From: an uncultured Flavobacteriales bacterium
GTDB lineage: Bacteria > Bacteroidota > Bacteroidia > CAIKAF01
Assembly (NCBI GenBank): GCA_937925455.1
Contig: CALEWF010000281.1
Coordinates: forward strand, 1-6,138
Direction of reading: 5' to 3'
Length of the DNA: 6,138 nt
Shown here: piece by piece, positions 1 to 5,963 of the stretch
Layout of the letters: the number at the start of each line of letters is the position of its first letter
How positions within the stretch are numbered: the stretch's first letter is position 1
Made by a program: the position numbers and the translations under genes
Notes under the pieces: model-generated
Told to the model about the DNA's origin: nothing
Database searches by the model: none
What the model saw: only the letters and a program-made list of their open reading frames with translations

Positions 1-125
1 CGTTGCGTATTAAAGAGAGACGAGCGGCGTTTTATTCCATGTACTTCATAGCCTTTACTAAGCAGCAGCTCTGCCAAATAGGCCCCGTCTTGTCCGGTAA
101 TTCCCGTTATTAAGGCTTTTTTCAT
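1..125 (-). CDS. gmd: GDP-mannose 4,6-dehydratase, N-terminal part (cut by window edge)
   Basis: This is the start of a gene read leftwards from an ATG at 123-125; 41 codons are visible before the window ends. The protein begins MKKALITGITGQDGAYLAEL and goes on through a GYEVHGIKRR segment. GITGQDG (residues 8-14) is the GxxGxxG dinucleotide-binding loop of extended short-chain dehydrogenases. Together with the HGIKRRSS segment it is characteristic of GDP-mannose 4,6-dehydratase. In the family, this cytoplasmic NADP-dependent enzyme converts GDP-mannose to GDP-4-dehydro-6-deoxymannose, the precursor of GDP-fucose and related sugars for surface glycans. The catalytic residues lie outside the window, so activity cannot be judged. 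A TATATTTG box lies 18 nt upstream of the start. The identification is strong despite the short length; a related NAD-dependent sugar epimerase/dehydratase is the only realistic alternative. Confidence 0.9.
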   Translation of the reverse strand, partial: MKKALITGITGQDGAYLAELLLSKGYEVHGIKRRSSLFNTQ

Positions 126-143
126 GTTGGGTTCAATCTGATT

Positions 144-151
144 CAAATATA
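144..151 (-). promoter_or_regulatory. Candidate -7 promoter box for gmd
   Basis: Read on the minus strand this is TATATTTG, an exact match to the Bacteroidota -7 consensus TAnnTTTG, with 18 nt between it and the gmd ATG. I see no TTTG at the expected distance upstream, so the -33 half is missing or degenerate. An 8-base AT-rich box can occur by chance, hence modest confidence. Confidence 0.4.
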
Positions 152-244
152 AAAAATCCTCGTGAGCCTTTTTGCTTCAGCAGAATTGAATGGTATGCTT
201 ATTCTGTGCTTCCTTGATTTTTTTATTAATAAGATGATTTTCTG

Positions 245-389
245 TGGGGCGGCCGCGTGTTCAGCTCTTATGCAGCTGGGGTGCAAACAAGCTGCACTAA
301 GGCTGCGGTGGCTTGTTGCCACGCCGCCTCCTCGCCTAAGTGCAGCTAATTTGCACCCGGCGCTGCATACCGCCTCACCCGCTGCCCCA
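245..389. repeat. GC-rich imperfect palindrome of about 145 bp
   Basis: Almost the whole stretch folds back on itself. The closing arms are 245-253 with 381-389 (one G-T pair). The main stems are 269-276 with 362-369, 279-287 with 350-358, 290-298 with 339-347 (one long run) and 300-303 with 334-337. The tip is 305-312 with 318-327, containing a two-base bulge, around the 5-nt loop TTGTT. Small internal loops or mismatches separate the stems. It lies upstream of gmd and directly abuts the 146-bp repeat that follows. It is much richer in GC than the AT-rich flanks at 126-240. Open frames across it have no recognisable protein character. It could be a palindromic insertion of MITE or REP type, a structured RNA, or a strong hairpin insulating gmd from the upstream unit. 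Confidence 0.75.
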
Positions 390-390
390 T

Positions 391-536
391 CTGCTGCGGA
401 TGGCAGTGAAAAGCCCGCAGGGGCAAAGCCCACAGGGCACGGGGTAGCGGGGCTGAGGGCACAAAGACACCGCTACCCCGATGCCCTGTGTGGCTGAGCC
501 CCGAGGACTTGTAACGTACAGCCGCTTTAAGCAGCC
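391..536 (+). repeat. 146-bp structured repeat, copy 1
   Basis: It matches 5964-6109 over all 146 positions with five substitutions and no indels; the similarity stops sharply at both ends. The element starts CTGCTGCGG and ends AAGCAGCC, so CTGCT and AGCAG form short inverted ends. Internal structure includes ctgcgg (394-399) with ccgcag (415-420), and gggc (421-424) with gccc (428-431). The dominant hairpin pairs 431-450 with 470-490: twenty base pairs, one bulged A at 481 and a 19-nt loop. After it come ggctg (492-496) with cagcc (519-523), and gctt-T-aagc (524-532). It lies between the 3' end of the peptidase gene and the gmd promoter region. I do not recognise a named family; strand is given only to show that both copies have the same orientation. 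Confidence 0.9.
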
Positions 537-580
537 ATTTCAATCCATTCTACCAAATTAAATTTAAAATAATACTTGCC

Positions 581-1180
581 TCAAGGATGTGCATAAATTC
601 TTCCCCAGCGTAAAAATTTTATACCTTGTTTGGTATAAAAACGGGTGGGAATTGTATGATACCCATTGGCGTCTCTTTTATAAACTTCAAAATGCAAATG
701 AGGCATTGTGGAAAAACCCGTATTTCCGCTAAACCCAATGAGTTGTCCGGGATAAATGGTATCTCCCGGTTTTACTAATACGCCACCGGTATTTAAATGC
801 CAATAACTGGCCACGGTGCCATCGTTGTGCAAAACATCAATAAAATTAGCCTCTTCAATCAACGTCTTTTTCTTTCCTTTTTTTTCTACAAAGTGCGAAG
901 CAGTGGCCAGTACAATGCCCTCTCGGGCTGCATGTACGGGTTGCCCACGGCGCATTTTAAAATCTAAGGCATACGTGGTTTGATGCGAAAAATTTCCCCA
1001 ATAACCTTGAGCAACTAAGTACTTTTTATTAGGGGCATAAGGCAATCTGTAAACCACCGCAGTGTCAGTGCCTTCGGGAATGAATACATGTTTGAGCCAA
1101 CGGGGGGTAGAACATGAAATAAAAAGAATTAAAAGTAAACCAACCAGGATGAATACTTGTTGGAGATTACCGGGCATCAT
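581..1180 (-). CDS. M23-family (LytM-type) metallopeptidase, probable lipoprotein
   Basis: This is a 199-residue protein. Residues 6-22 are a hydrophobic segment ending FISC, with Cys23 as a plausible lipobox cysteine (Phe at -3 is not classical), so it is probably exported and lipid-anchored. The peptidase domain spans about 60-170. Candidate zinc ligands are His66 and Asp73 in a YALDF context and the HLHF motif (His161, His163); YWHL supplies His128. The segment GQLIGFSGNTG just before HLHF is a family hallmark. M23 enzymes cut peptide bridges of peptidoglycan, and some are non-catalytic scaffolds. The ligand set appears complete, so activity is plausible. Its start overlaps the end of the DUF3817 gene by 14 bp, indicating co-transcription. 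Either of two adjacent ATG codons (1178-1180 or 1175-1177) could be the start. No clear terminator follows the stop. Confidence 0.88.
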   Translation of the reverse strand: MMPGNLQQVFILVGLLLILFISCSTPRWLKHVFIPEGTDTAVVYRLPYAPNKKYLVAQGYWGNFSHQTTYALDFKMRRGQPVHAAREGIVLATASHFVEKKGKKKTLIEEANFIDVLHNDGTVASYWHLNTGGVLVKPGDTIYPGQLIGFSGNTGFSTMPHLHFEVYKRDANGYHTIPTRFYTKQGIKFLRWGRIYAHP

Positions 1181-1454
1181 TATTTTTTAAAAAACGTTTT
1201 TCAAAAATAAACGGGCCAAACGGAAGCAGAGCAGCTACAAAGGCCAACAGGGCTTTGCTGAATGTCCATTCCCATTGAATATACACTAACAAAAGCATAA
1301 CACAATACAGCGAAAATAGTAATCCGTGAATCCATCCCGTAAACATCACGGCTTCGGGAATATCCATGAGGTATTTAAGGGGCATGGCTATACCGAGAAG
1401 TATCAGGTATGAAATACCTTCCAGTATAGCAATGATTCTGAATAGCGATAGCAT
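1167..1454 (-). CDS. DUF3817 small integral membrane protein
   Basis: This is a 95-residue, very hydrophobic protein with three likely membrane helices (about 4-26, 36-58 and 66-84) and a basic C-terminal tail. The FRIIAILEGISYLILL start, the AMPLKY segment (residues 23-28), WIHGLLF (41-47) and LLPFGPF (76-82) match the conserved pattern I know for the DUF3817/YdzA-like family. The biochemical function of that family is unknown, and none is proposed here. The gene is first in a unit with the M23 peptidase, whose start lies 14 bp inside this gene's end. A well-formed Bacteroidota promoter sits only 14 nt upstream of the ATG, so the leader must be very short and the start is well supported. Confidence 0.88.
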   Translation of the reverse strand: MLSLFRIIAILEGISYLILLGIAMPLKYLMDIPEAVMFTGWIHGLLFSLYCVMLLLVYIQWEWTFSKALLAFVAALLPFGPFIFEKRFLKNNDAR

Positions 1455-1468
1455 GTGGTAAAATTAGG

Positions 1469-1497
1469 CAAAAGTAGAAAGTACTATCTGATGCAAA
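1469..1497 (-). promoter_or_regulatory. Bacteroidota-type promoter for the DUF3817-peptidase unit
   Basis: On the minus strand, TTTG (1494-1497), then 17 nt, then TACTTTTG (1469-1476), which fits TAnnTTTG exactly. The spacing is compatible with the -33/-7 promoter described for Bacteroides-type housekeeping sigma factor. The -7 box ends 14 nt before the DUF3817 ATG, predicting a leader of only a few bases. Confidence 0.6.
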
Positions 1498-1567
1498 ATA
1501 TCTTTTTTTGGGTTGATGTCTTACATGTATTTCAGAACATTCGTTATTTGGCACTCGGACATTCGGC

Positions 1568-2134
1568 TCATCTTATCAGCCGGCTCATCTTTTCTGATAC
1601 TAACCGATATAATTGCTGGGGTTGCAATTTGCGCCAAGCAACCTGTTGAAACATAGCTCCGAACATCACATAATAATCAATGCGTGCCCGTTTCATTTCC
1701 TGCAATACATGATCGCGGAAATTGATAAAGACAATCCATCCGTCTTCCACGTCATCAAACCATTCTTCGTAATATGAATCGTCAGAATAATGAAAATTGA
1801 GTACGTTTTCGCCAATGAGAATAAATTTACTAATCCCCTCTTCGATCAATGCATCGGCAAGGTCGCGTTTTAAGTACATAATGTCGTTGTGAATACAATC
1901 GTTCCACTCCCCCATCAATTCAATTACAGTGTAACCTTCGCGATAATTGGTAAAAATTATTTTACAATACAAGGTAGATGAGCCAAACTCATCCCACTGC
2001 GGATGAATGTAGTAATTGTAAATGGTATTATGGCATTCTGTTTCACTGTATGTTCTTCCATAAAAGGGCGAACGTGGGTCTTCTTCTGCTGCGTATAAAT
2101 CGCGCCAACGGGCGTATGGTTCAATAAGGTGCAT
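1568..2134 (-). CDS. Conserved Bacteroidota hypothetical protein paired with an ABC exporter
   Basis: This is a 188-residue soluble protein without signal peptide or membrane helix, so probably cytoplasmic. I recognise it as a conserved protein of Bacteroidota with no function that I know. Likely conserved blocks are NTIYNYYIHPQWDEFGSSTL (36-55), GEWNDCIHNDIMYLKR (75-90), GENVLNF (108-114) and a very acidic aromatic stretch at 117-133 (three Asp pairs or Glu pairs with Tyr and Trp). The mix of predicted strands and helices suggests one compact domain. The start codon lies 5 bp after the stop of the ABC exporter gene, so the two are almost certainly translated from one mRNA. That suggests, but does not prove, a role linked to the exporter. 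The last codons lie in a short imperfect duplication around the stop. Confidence 0.85.
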   Translation of the reverse strand: MHLIEPYARWRDLYAAEEDPRSPFYGRTYSETECHNTIYNYYIHPQWDEFGSSTLYCKIIFTNYREGYTVIELMGEWNDCIHNDIMYLKRDLADALIEEGISKFILIGENVLNFHYSDDSYYEEWFDDVEDGWIVFINFRDHVLQEMKRARIDYYVMFGAMFQQVAWRKLQPQQLYRLVSEKMSRLIR

Positions 2135-2139
2135 AAGTG

Positions 2140-3897
2140 TTATCGGGTAAATTGTAAATCAAACAGTTTTTTATAGTGTCCGTTGCGTCGAATCAATTCA
2201 TCATGAGTTCCCATTTCTAATATTTCGCCTTTTTCCATTACAACAATCGTATCAGCATGCTGGATGGTAGAAAGTCGATGAGCAATGATGATGGAAGTAC
2301 GTCCTTCGGTGATTTTATTCGTGGCCTGCTGAATAAGTTGTTCCGACTCAGTATCAATAGAAGAAGTGGCTTCATCCAAAATCAAAATACTCGGATTATA
2401 AACATATGCTCTAATAAAACTGATAAGCTGACGTTGACCAACTGACAACATAGCACCTCGTTCACCAACAGGGTAGTTATATCCTCCGGGCAGACGCATA
2501 ATAAAATCGTGAGCACCTACGGCTTGGGCTGCTTCATAAATGGTATCATCAGAAATAGCCGGATTAAATAACCGAATGTTGTTAGCTATCGTATCTGAAA
2601 ACAAAAACACATCTTGTAACACCACCCCTATTCGTTGTTGCAACTCATTGAGTGTATAATCGCGGATATCCACCCCATCTATTAAAATTCTACCTTGATT
2701 GATTTCATACATTCGGCTCAGCAGGTTGATTAAGGTAGTTTTGCCTGAACCTGTAGCACCTACAATAGCTACCTTTTCGCCGGGATTAATGTGTAAATTC
2801 AAATCTTTGATGACATAATTTTCATCGGTGTAAGCAAACCAAACGTGGTCAAATATAATTTCACCCCGTACCTGCGGTGGTACTTCTTTGCCTGTATCTT
2901 TGAGCGAAGCATCGGTATCTAACAATTTAAATACCCGTTCAGCACTCACAATTCCCATTTGCAGGGTATTAAACCGGTCGGCCAGCAGGCGCATGGGGCG
3001 ATACAGCATGTAGATGTATAAAATAAATTCAATGATGCGGCCCGGAGTAACCGTAGGATGTTCCGCATAAATCATATTGCGGGTGCCCCACCATACTAAC
3101 AAAGCAATGGATAATGCTGATAAAATTTCAACCACTGGAAAAAAAACCGAATAATACCAAACGGAACGAATATGAGCTTTGCGGTGACGGCGATTGATTT
3201 CTTTGAATTTTTCCAATTCGATAGCTTCGCGGTGAAAAGCCTGGATGATGCTCATACCGGTAATATGCTCCTGGGTAAACGCATTGAGGTTAGCTACTTC
3301 ATTACGAACTTCTTGAAAAGTTTTACGGATGCCGTTTTTAAACATCCAGGTGGCTAAAATTAAAAATGGTACTGGGATTAAACTAATGAGCGCCAATTGC
3401 CAATCAATGTATAACATTACCCCCAATACCACAACAAGCTTCATTAAATCGCCAATAATGGAAAACAATCCATCGGTAAAAATATCCGCCAGGGTTTCCA
3501 TATCATTTATAACCCGCGTAACCAAAGTACCAATAGGTGTACGGTCAAAGTATTGCAACTTAAACCGGGTGAGGTGGGCAAACAATTGAACACGAATATC
3601 CCGAATGACTGTTTGACCCATCCAACCTGATAAATAACTCTGATAATACTGAACCACCGTTTCTAGCAAAAGAATGCCCAACATAATACCACAAAACAAC
3701 AAGAGCATGGGCAAGTTGGGCGTAAGCACAAAATGATCAACGGTATATTGAATAAGCCAGGGACGAACCGGCGAAAGTAATGCTAACACGATAGTAAGCA
3801 AAGCTGTCATCCTGAATCGGGATTGATACGGGCGGGTGTAGGTTAAAATCCTCCGAATGAGAGGTATATCAAACGCTTTGCCGGATGTAGCTGACAT
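2140..3897 (-). CDS. ABC exporter half-transporter (fused membrane and ATPase domains)
   Basis: This 585-residue protein has the usual length of MsbA-like exporter subunits. The membrane domain (about 15-320) contains six predicted helices. The ATPase domain (about 345-580) has Walker A GATGSGKTT (380-388, Lys386), Q-loop Gln428, signature LSVGQ (484-488), Walker B ILILDE (504-509, Glu509), D-loop SSID (512-515) and H-loop His540. All catalytic positions are present. The signature carries Val where most family members have the first Gly of LSGGQ. The protein should work as a dimer in the inner membrane, coupling ATP hydrolysis to export of a lipid, drug or peptide. The substrate cannot be read from the sequence, and an msbA symbol is not justified. 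No second half-transporter is adjacent in the window, so a homodimer is simplest. The downstream hypothetical gene is coupled to it. Confidence 0.93.
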   Translation of the reverse strand: MSATSGKAFDIPLIRRILTYTRPYQSRFRMTALLTIVLALLSPVRPWLIQYTVDHFVLTPNLPMLLLFCGIMLGILLLETVVQYYQSYLSGWMGQTVIRDIRVQLFAHLTRFKLQYFDRTPIGTLVTRVINDMETLADIFTDGLFSIIGDLMKLVVVLGVMLYIDWQLALISLIPVPFLILATWMFKNGIRKTFQEVRNEVANLNAFTQEHITGMSIIQAFHREAIELEKFKEINRRHRKAHIRSVWYYSVFFPVVEILSALSIALLVWWGTRNMIYAEHPTVTPGRIIEFILYIYMLYRPMRLLADRFNTLQMGIVSAERVFKLLDTDASLKDTGKEVPPQVRGEIIFDHVWFAYTDENYVIKDLNLHINPGEKVAIVGATGSGKTTLINLLSRMYEINQGRILIDGVDIRDYTLNELQQRIGVVLQDVFLFSDTIANNIRLFNPAISDDTIYEAAQAVGAHDFIMRLPGGYNYPVGERGAMLSVGQRQLISFIRAYVYNPSILILDEATSSIDTESEQLIQQATNKITEGRTSIIIAHRLSTIQHADTIVVMEKGEILEMGTHDELIRRNGHYKKLFDLQFTR

Positions 3898-4066
3898 GGC
3901 TACAAAGAACGGAAGAAAAAATTAAAGGAAAAAGCAACGAATGGAAATGAACCCTTTCTATTTTTTTCCCAAGTGTTGCACTTACTGTTTAAATCTGCAG
4001 AAAAAAATTCAGACTTTGTTATTTGATATTATTATTTTTTTTAACTTAGATTTAAAATAAGAATTT
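3898..4066. promoter_or_regulatory. Divergent intergenic region between ABC exporter and T9SS cargo gene
   Basis: This 169-bp AT-rich stretch must hold promoters for two divergent genes. On the exporter side I see no convincing TTTG/TAnnTTTG pair; TAATTTTT is the nearest -7-like match. A small inverted repeat, aagtg-ttg-cactt (3971-3983), lies near the middle and could be an operator or chance. Neither gene has an evident Shine-Dalgarno sequence, as is normal in the phylum. Confidence 0.5.
4022..4049 (+). promoter_or_regulatory. Possible promoter of the T9SS cargo gene
   Basis: TTTG (4022-4025), 16 nt, then TAACTTAG (4042-4049), seven of eight to TAnnTTTG, ending 17 nt before the ATG. Another TTTG at 4015-4018 would give a 23-nt spacer. 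The surroundings are so AT-rich that chance matches are likely. Confidence 0.3.
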
Positions 4067-5584
4067 ATGAAAAGGAGTTTACTAATTTTATTTTTAATCA
4101 CAATTTCACTTAATAACTCCAGTATATTTGGTCAAGCTGGCGTTAGAGCTGATGGCACTAATACTCGCATTATTTGCAGCGGTTCTCCTATTATTATTAT
4201 GACCAACATGGGATACGCCAATAACGCCTCCGATAATCTTTTTGCTGCTGCAAATAGTGAAGTTATTTTTAATGGGGGAACTACTGTAAGTATTTCAAGC
4301 ACTGGTGGATTTGATACTGAATTTTACAATTTAGAAATTAATAAAACGGGGGGTTCTGAAATTGATGTGGTAAGTAACAACGTAGAATTACGCATTCGCA
4401 ACAATTTGGAAATGGTTTCCGGAAACATTGATATGAATGGTAATTTGGGAAGCACTATCACGTTAGGTGTAAGCCCTACGGTTACAGGTAATCTGATTCG
4501 TACCACCGGTCATGTTTACAACGGATATTTCAAACGTTTTTATTCTACTGCTGGGGCAAGTGATGTTGCAGGATGGGATATTCCTATTGGTATGAATGCA
4601 TCAAACTATAATATGGCTCGGATATGGTACCCTTCCGGTGTTTCTACAGGAGGAAGTTTGCGGGCACGATTTGTAGCTTCAAATCCTATGTACACCGGGT
4701 TGCCACTCACCGATGCTAGTAATACAGCATGTAGTGCCGGAGGCCAACTCATAGATAACCTTGCTAACGAGGGATATTGGGAAATTAACCCAGGAGACGG
4801 ATGGACAGCTGGACAAACTGATTTATACAATATTCGGCTGAATTATAGTGGTATTACAACGGTTACAAATCCCAATTGTTTAAGTATTGTAAAATCAGAA
4901 GACCATGTTTCGTGGATGCTGGAAGGAACGCATGGAGGAGTAACAGCACCGGTTGTTCGTCGTAACGGATTGGCCGGTTGGTCATGGTTTACGATAGGGA
5001 GTGAATTTACAACAAATCCTTTGCCTGTACAAATAGTAAAATTTGAAGTGAATTGTAGCAATAACAATTCCTTTTTAATTAACTGGGCTACGGTATCAGA
5101 AATTAACAATGCTTCATTCACCCTTGAACGCAGCAAAGATGCGTTTAGCTGGGAACATGTAACAACCATTCCCGGAGCTGAAAATAGTAATGAATATAAA
5201 TCGTATCAATATGTAGATGCTGTGTATAATAGTGGTTATTACTATCGTTTGATGCAAACTGATTTTAACGGAGAAAAAACAATATATGGACCAGTGTATA
5301 AATACTGTTCAGATCGTCCAAATACATTAGACATTGTAAATGCATGGCAAAACAGTGAAAATAATATTAGTGTAATTGTAAATCTTCCGGCTGATATGGC
5401 ATACACATTGAATGTATATGATATGACCGGGAAAAAATTAGATGTACTGAAAAGCCATGGAACTGCCGGGCTAAACCAAGTTACAATTGAAACAGAAACA
5501 TTACGCAGTGGTTTTTACATTGTGTCGCTTCATGCAAATGATCAGCAAATTTCAAAAAAGATGCTAATTACAACCCAGAATTAA
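4067..5584 (+). CDS. Secreted protein with type IX secretion C-terminal sorting domain
   Basis: This is a 505-residue protein. Residues 1-24 form a signal peptide: basic MKRS, a hydrophobic core LLILFLITI, and probable cleavage after FGQA. Residues about 55-150 are rich in short strands, with phrases such as FYNLEINKTGG and NLEMVSGNIDMNGN that suggest a repetitive beta structure. Residues 318-414 (LPVQIVKFEVNC, INWATVSEINNASFTLERS, YYYRLMQTDFNGEKT) form an Ig/fibronectin-III-like domain commonly found just before the sorting signal. Residues about 434-504, including LNVYDMTGKKLDV and LRSGFYIVSLHANDQQISKK, match a type A Por sorting domain (TIGR04183-like). The protein should pass the Sec system, then the T9SS, and be surface-attached or released. 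No catalytic motif is visible; adhesion or matrix function is only a guess. It stands alone on its strand. Confidence 0.87.
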   Translation: MKRSLLILFLITISLNNSSIFGQAGVRADGTNTRIICSGSPIIIMTNMGYANNASDNLFAAANSEVIFNGGTTVSISSTGGFDTEFYNLEINKTGGSEIDVVSNNVELRIRNNLEMVSGNIDMNGNLGSTITLGVSPTVTGNLIRTTGHVYNGYFKRFYSTAGASDVAGWDIPIGMNASNYNMARIWYPSGVSTGGSLRARFVASNPMYTGLPLTDASNTACSAGGQLIDNLANEGYWEINPGDGWTAGQTDLYNIRLNYSGITTVTNPNCLSIVKSEDHVSWMLEGTHGGVTAPVVRRNGLAGWSWFTIGSEFTTNPLPVQIVKFEVNCSNNNSFLINWATVSEINNASFTLERSKDAFSWEHVTTIPGAENSNEYKSYQYVDAVYNSGYYYRLMQTDFNGEKTIYGPVYKYCSDRPNTLDIVNAWQNSENNISVIVNLPADMAYTLNVYDMTGKKLDVLKSHGTAGLNQVTIETETLRSGFYIVSLHANDQQISKKMLITTQN

Positions 5585-5683
5585 ATTTTCGGTATAAAAA
5601 TTAGCTTACAATTGTAATAGCACTACTGTCTGATATAAATCCTAAATTGTAAAGAAGAATCTTTTGTATTCTGAATTATAGGA

Positions 5684-5767
5684 GGGCAGTCGCTTGTTTC
5701 TCTGCCTCGTAGGGCGGATACACTCGTTGCCCTGTTGCAATATCCGCCATTGCGAGGGCGACAGCCC
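5684..5767. repeat. Long imperfect hairpin, 84 bp
   Basis: Four nested stems are visible: gggc (5684-5687) with gccc (5764-5767), gtcgc (5689-5693) with gcgac (5758-5762), cctcg (5705-5709) with cgagg (5753-5757), and ggcggata (5713-5720) with tatccgcc (5741-5748). The loop is 20 nt, and an 11-nt bulge (5694-5704) lies on the left arm. GC content is high against AT-rich surroundings. It is about 100 bp from the cargo gene's stop and has no following T-run. It may be a palindromic insertion; it does not match the 245-389 palindrome in sequence. Confidence 0.65.
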
Positions 5768-5859
5768 AAAGCAATCTGTATGCTAAAACGCATACACCGT
5801 ACACGACAAACTACCTAAACGCATTGACAATGTGGTTTGCAACCTACACACCTTCTATC

Positions 5860-5886
5860 TCAATTATCAATTACGAATTATGAATG
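5860..5886. repeat. Degenerate heptamer tandem repeat
   Basis: Units TCAATTA, TCAATTA, CGAATTA and a partial TGAATG follow each other without gaps, giving a YRAATTA consensus. Similar AATTCATAATT-like short repeats are familiar from intergenic DNA of Bacteroidota and cyanobacteria. Fewer than four full units make this a minor feature. Confidence 0.5.
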
Positions 5887-5963
5887 CAAGGCAATAAATA
5901 CATCTTCAAATCAACTCCTCTTCAAATTGATTCATCTTGAAATTATCTGCCCCAAAGAGCGTA

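Larger units (their letters stand above)
5585..5963. other. Noncoding region between T9SS cargo gene and repeat copy 2
   Basis: I find no credible gene in these 379 bp. A 12-bp perfect palindrome ttacaattgtaa (5606-5617) lies 21 bp after the stop codon. It has no T-run, so it is not a clear terminator. A large hairpin occupies 5684-5767, followed by a small one, tgtatgc-taaaac-gcataca (5777-5796). Degenerate heptamers follow at 5860-5886. An open frame starting at 5837 and running into the repeat has no recognisable protein features and is treated as chance. Confidence 0.6.

Noticed and set aside
143..433. Minus-strand open frame of 96 codons over the palindrome
   Set aside because: It is Ala/Gly/Ser-rich translation of a palindrome, starts inside the repeat and overlaps the gmd promoter region; no protein family is evident.
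162..497. Open frame of 111 codons across the palindrome and repeat copy 1
   Set aside because: It runs through a structured repeat. Comparing the repeat part with copy 2 in the same frame, three of four substitutions change the amino acid (E/G, Q/R, A/D), which is unlike a conserved protein. The low-complexity translation has no recognisable domain.
391..536. CRISPR array or tRNA-like gene
   Set aside because: Only two copies exist, 5.5 kb apart, with no regular spacers. The folds do not make a cloverleaf.
1455..1649. Plus-strand open frame of 64 codons
   Set aside because: It covers the promoter of the DUF3817 gene and the antisense of the hypothetical gene's 3' end, with no protein-like features.
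3971..3983. Inverted repeat aagtg-ttg-cactt as a terminator
   Set aside because: It lies between divergent genes, where no terminator is expected, and no T-run follows on either strand. It could at most be an operator.
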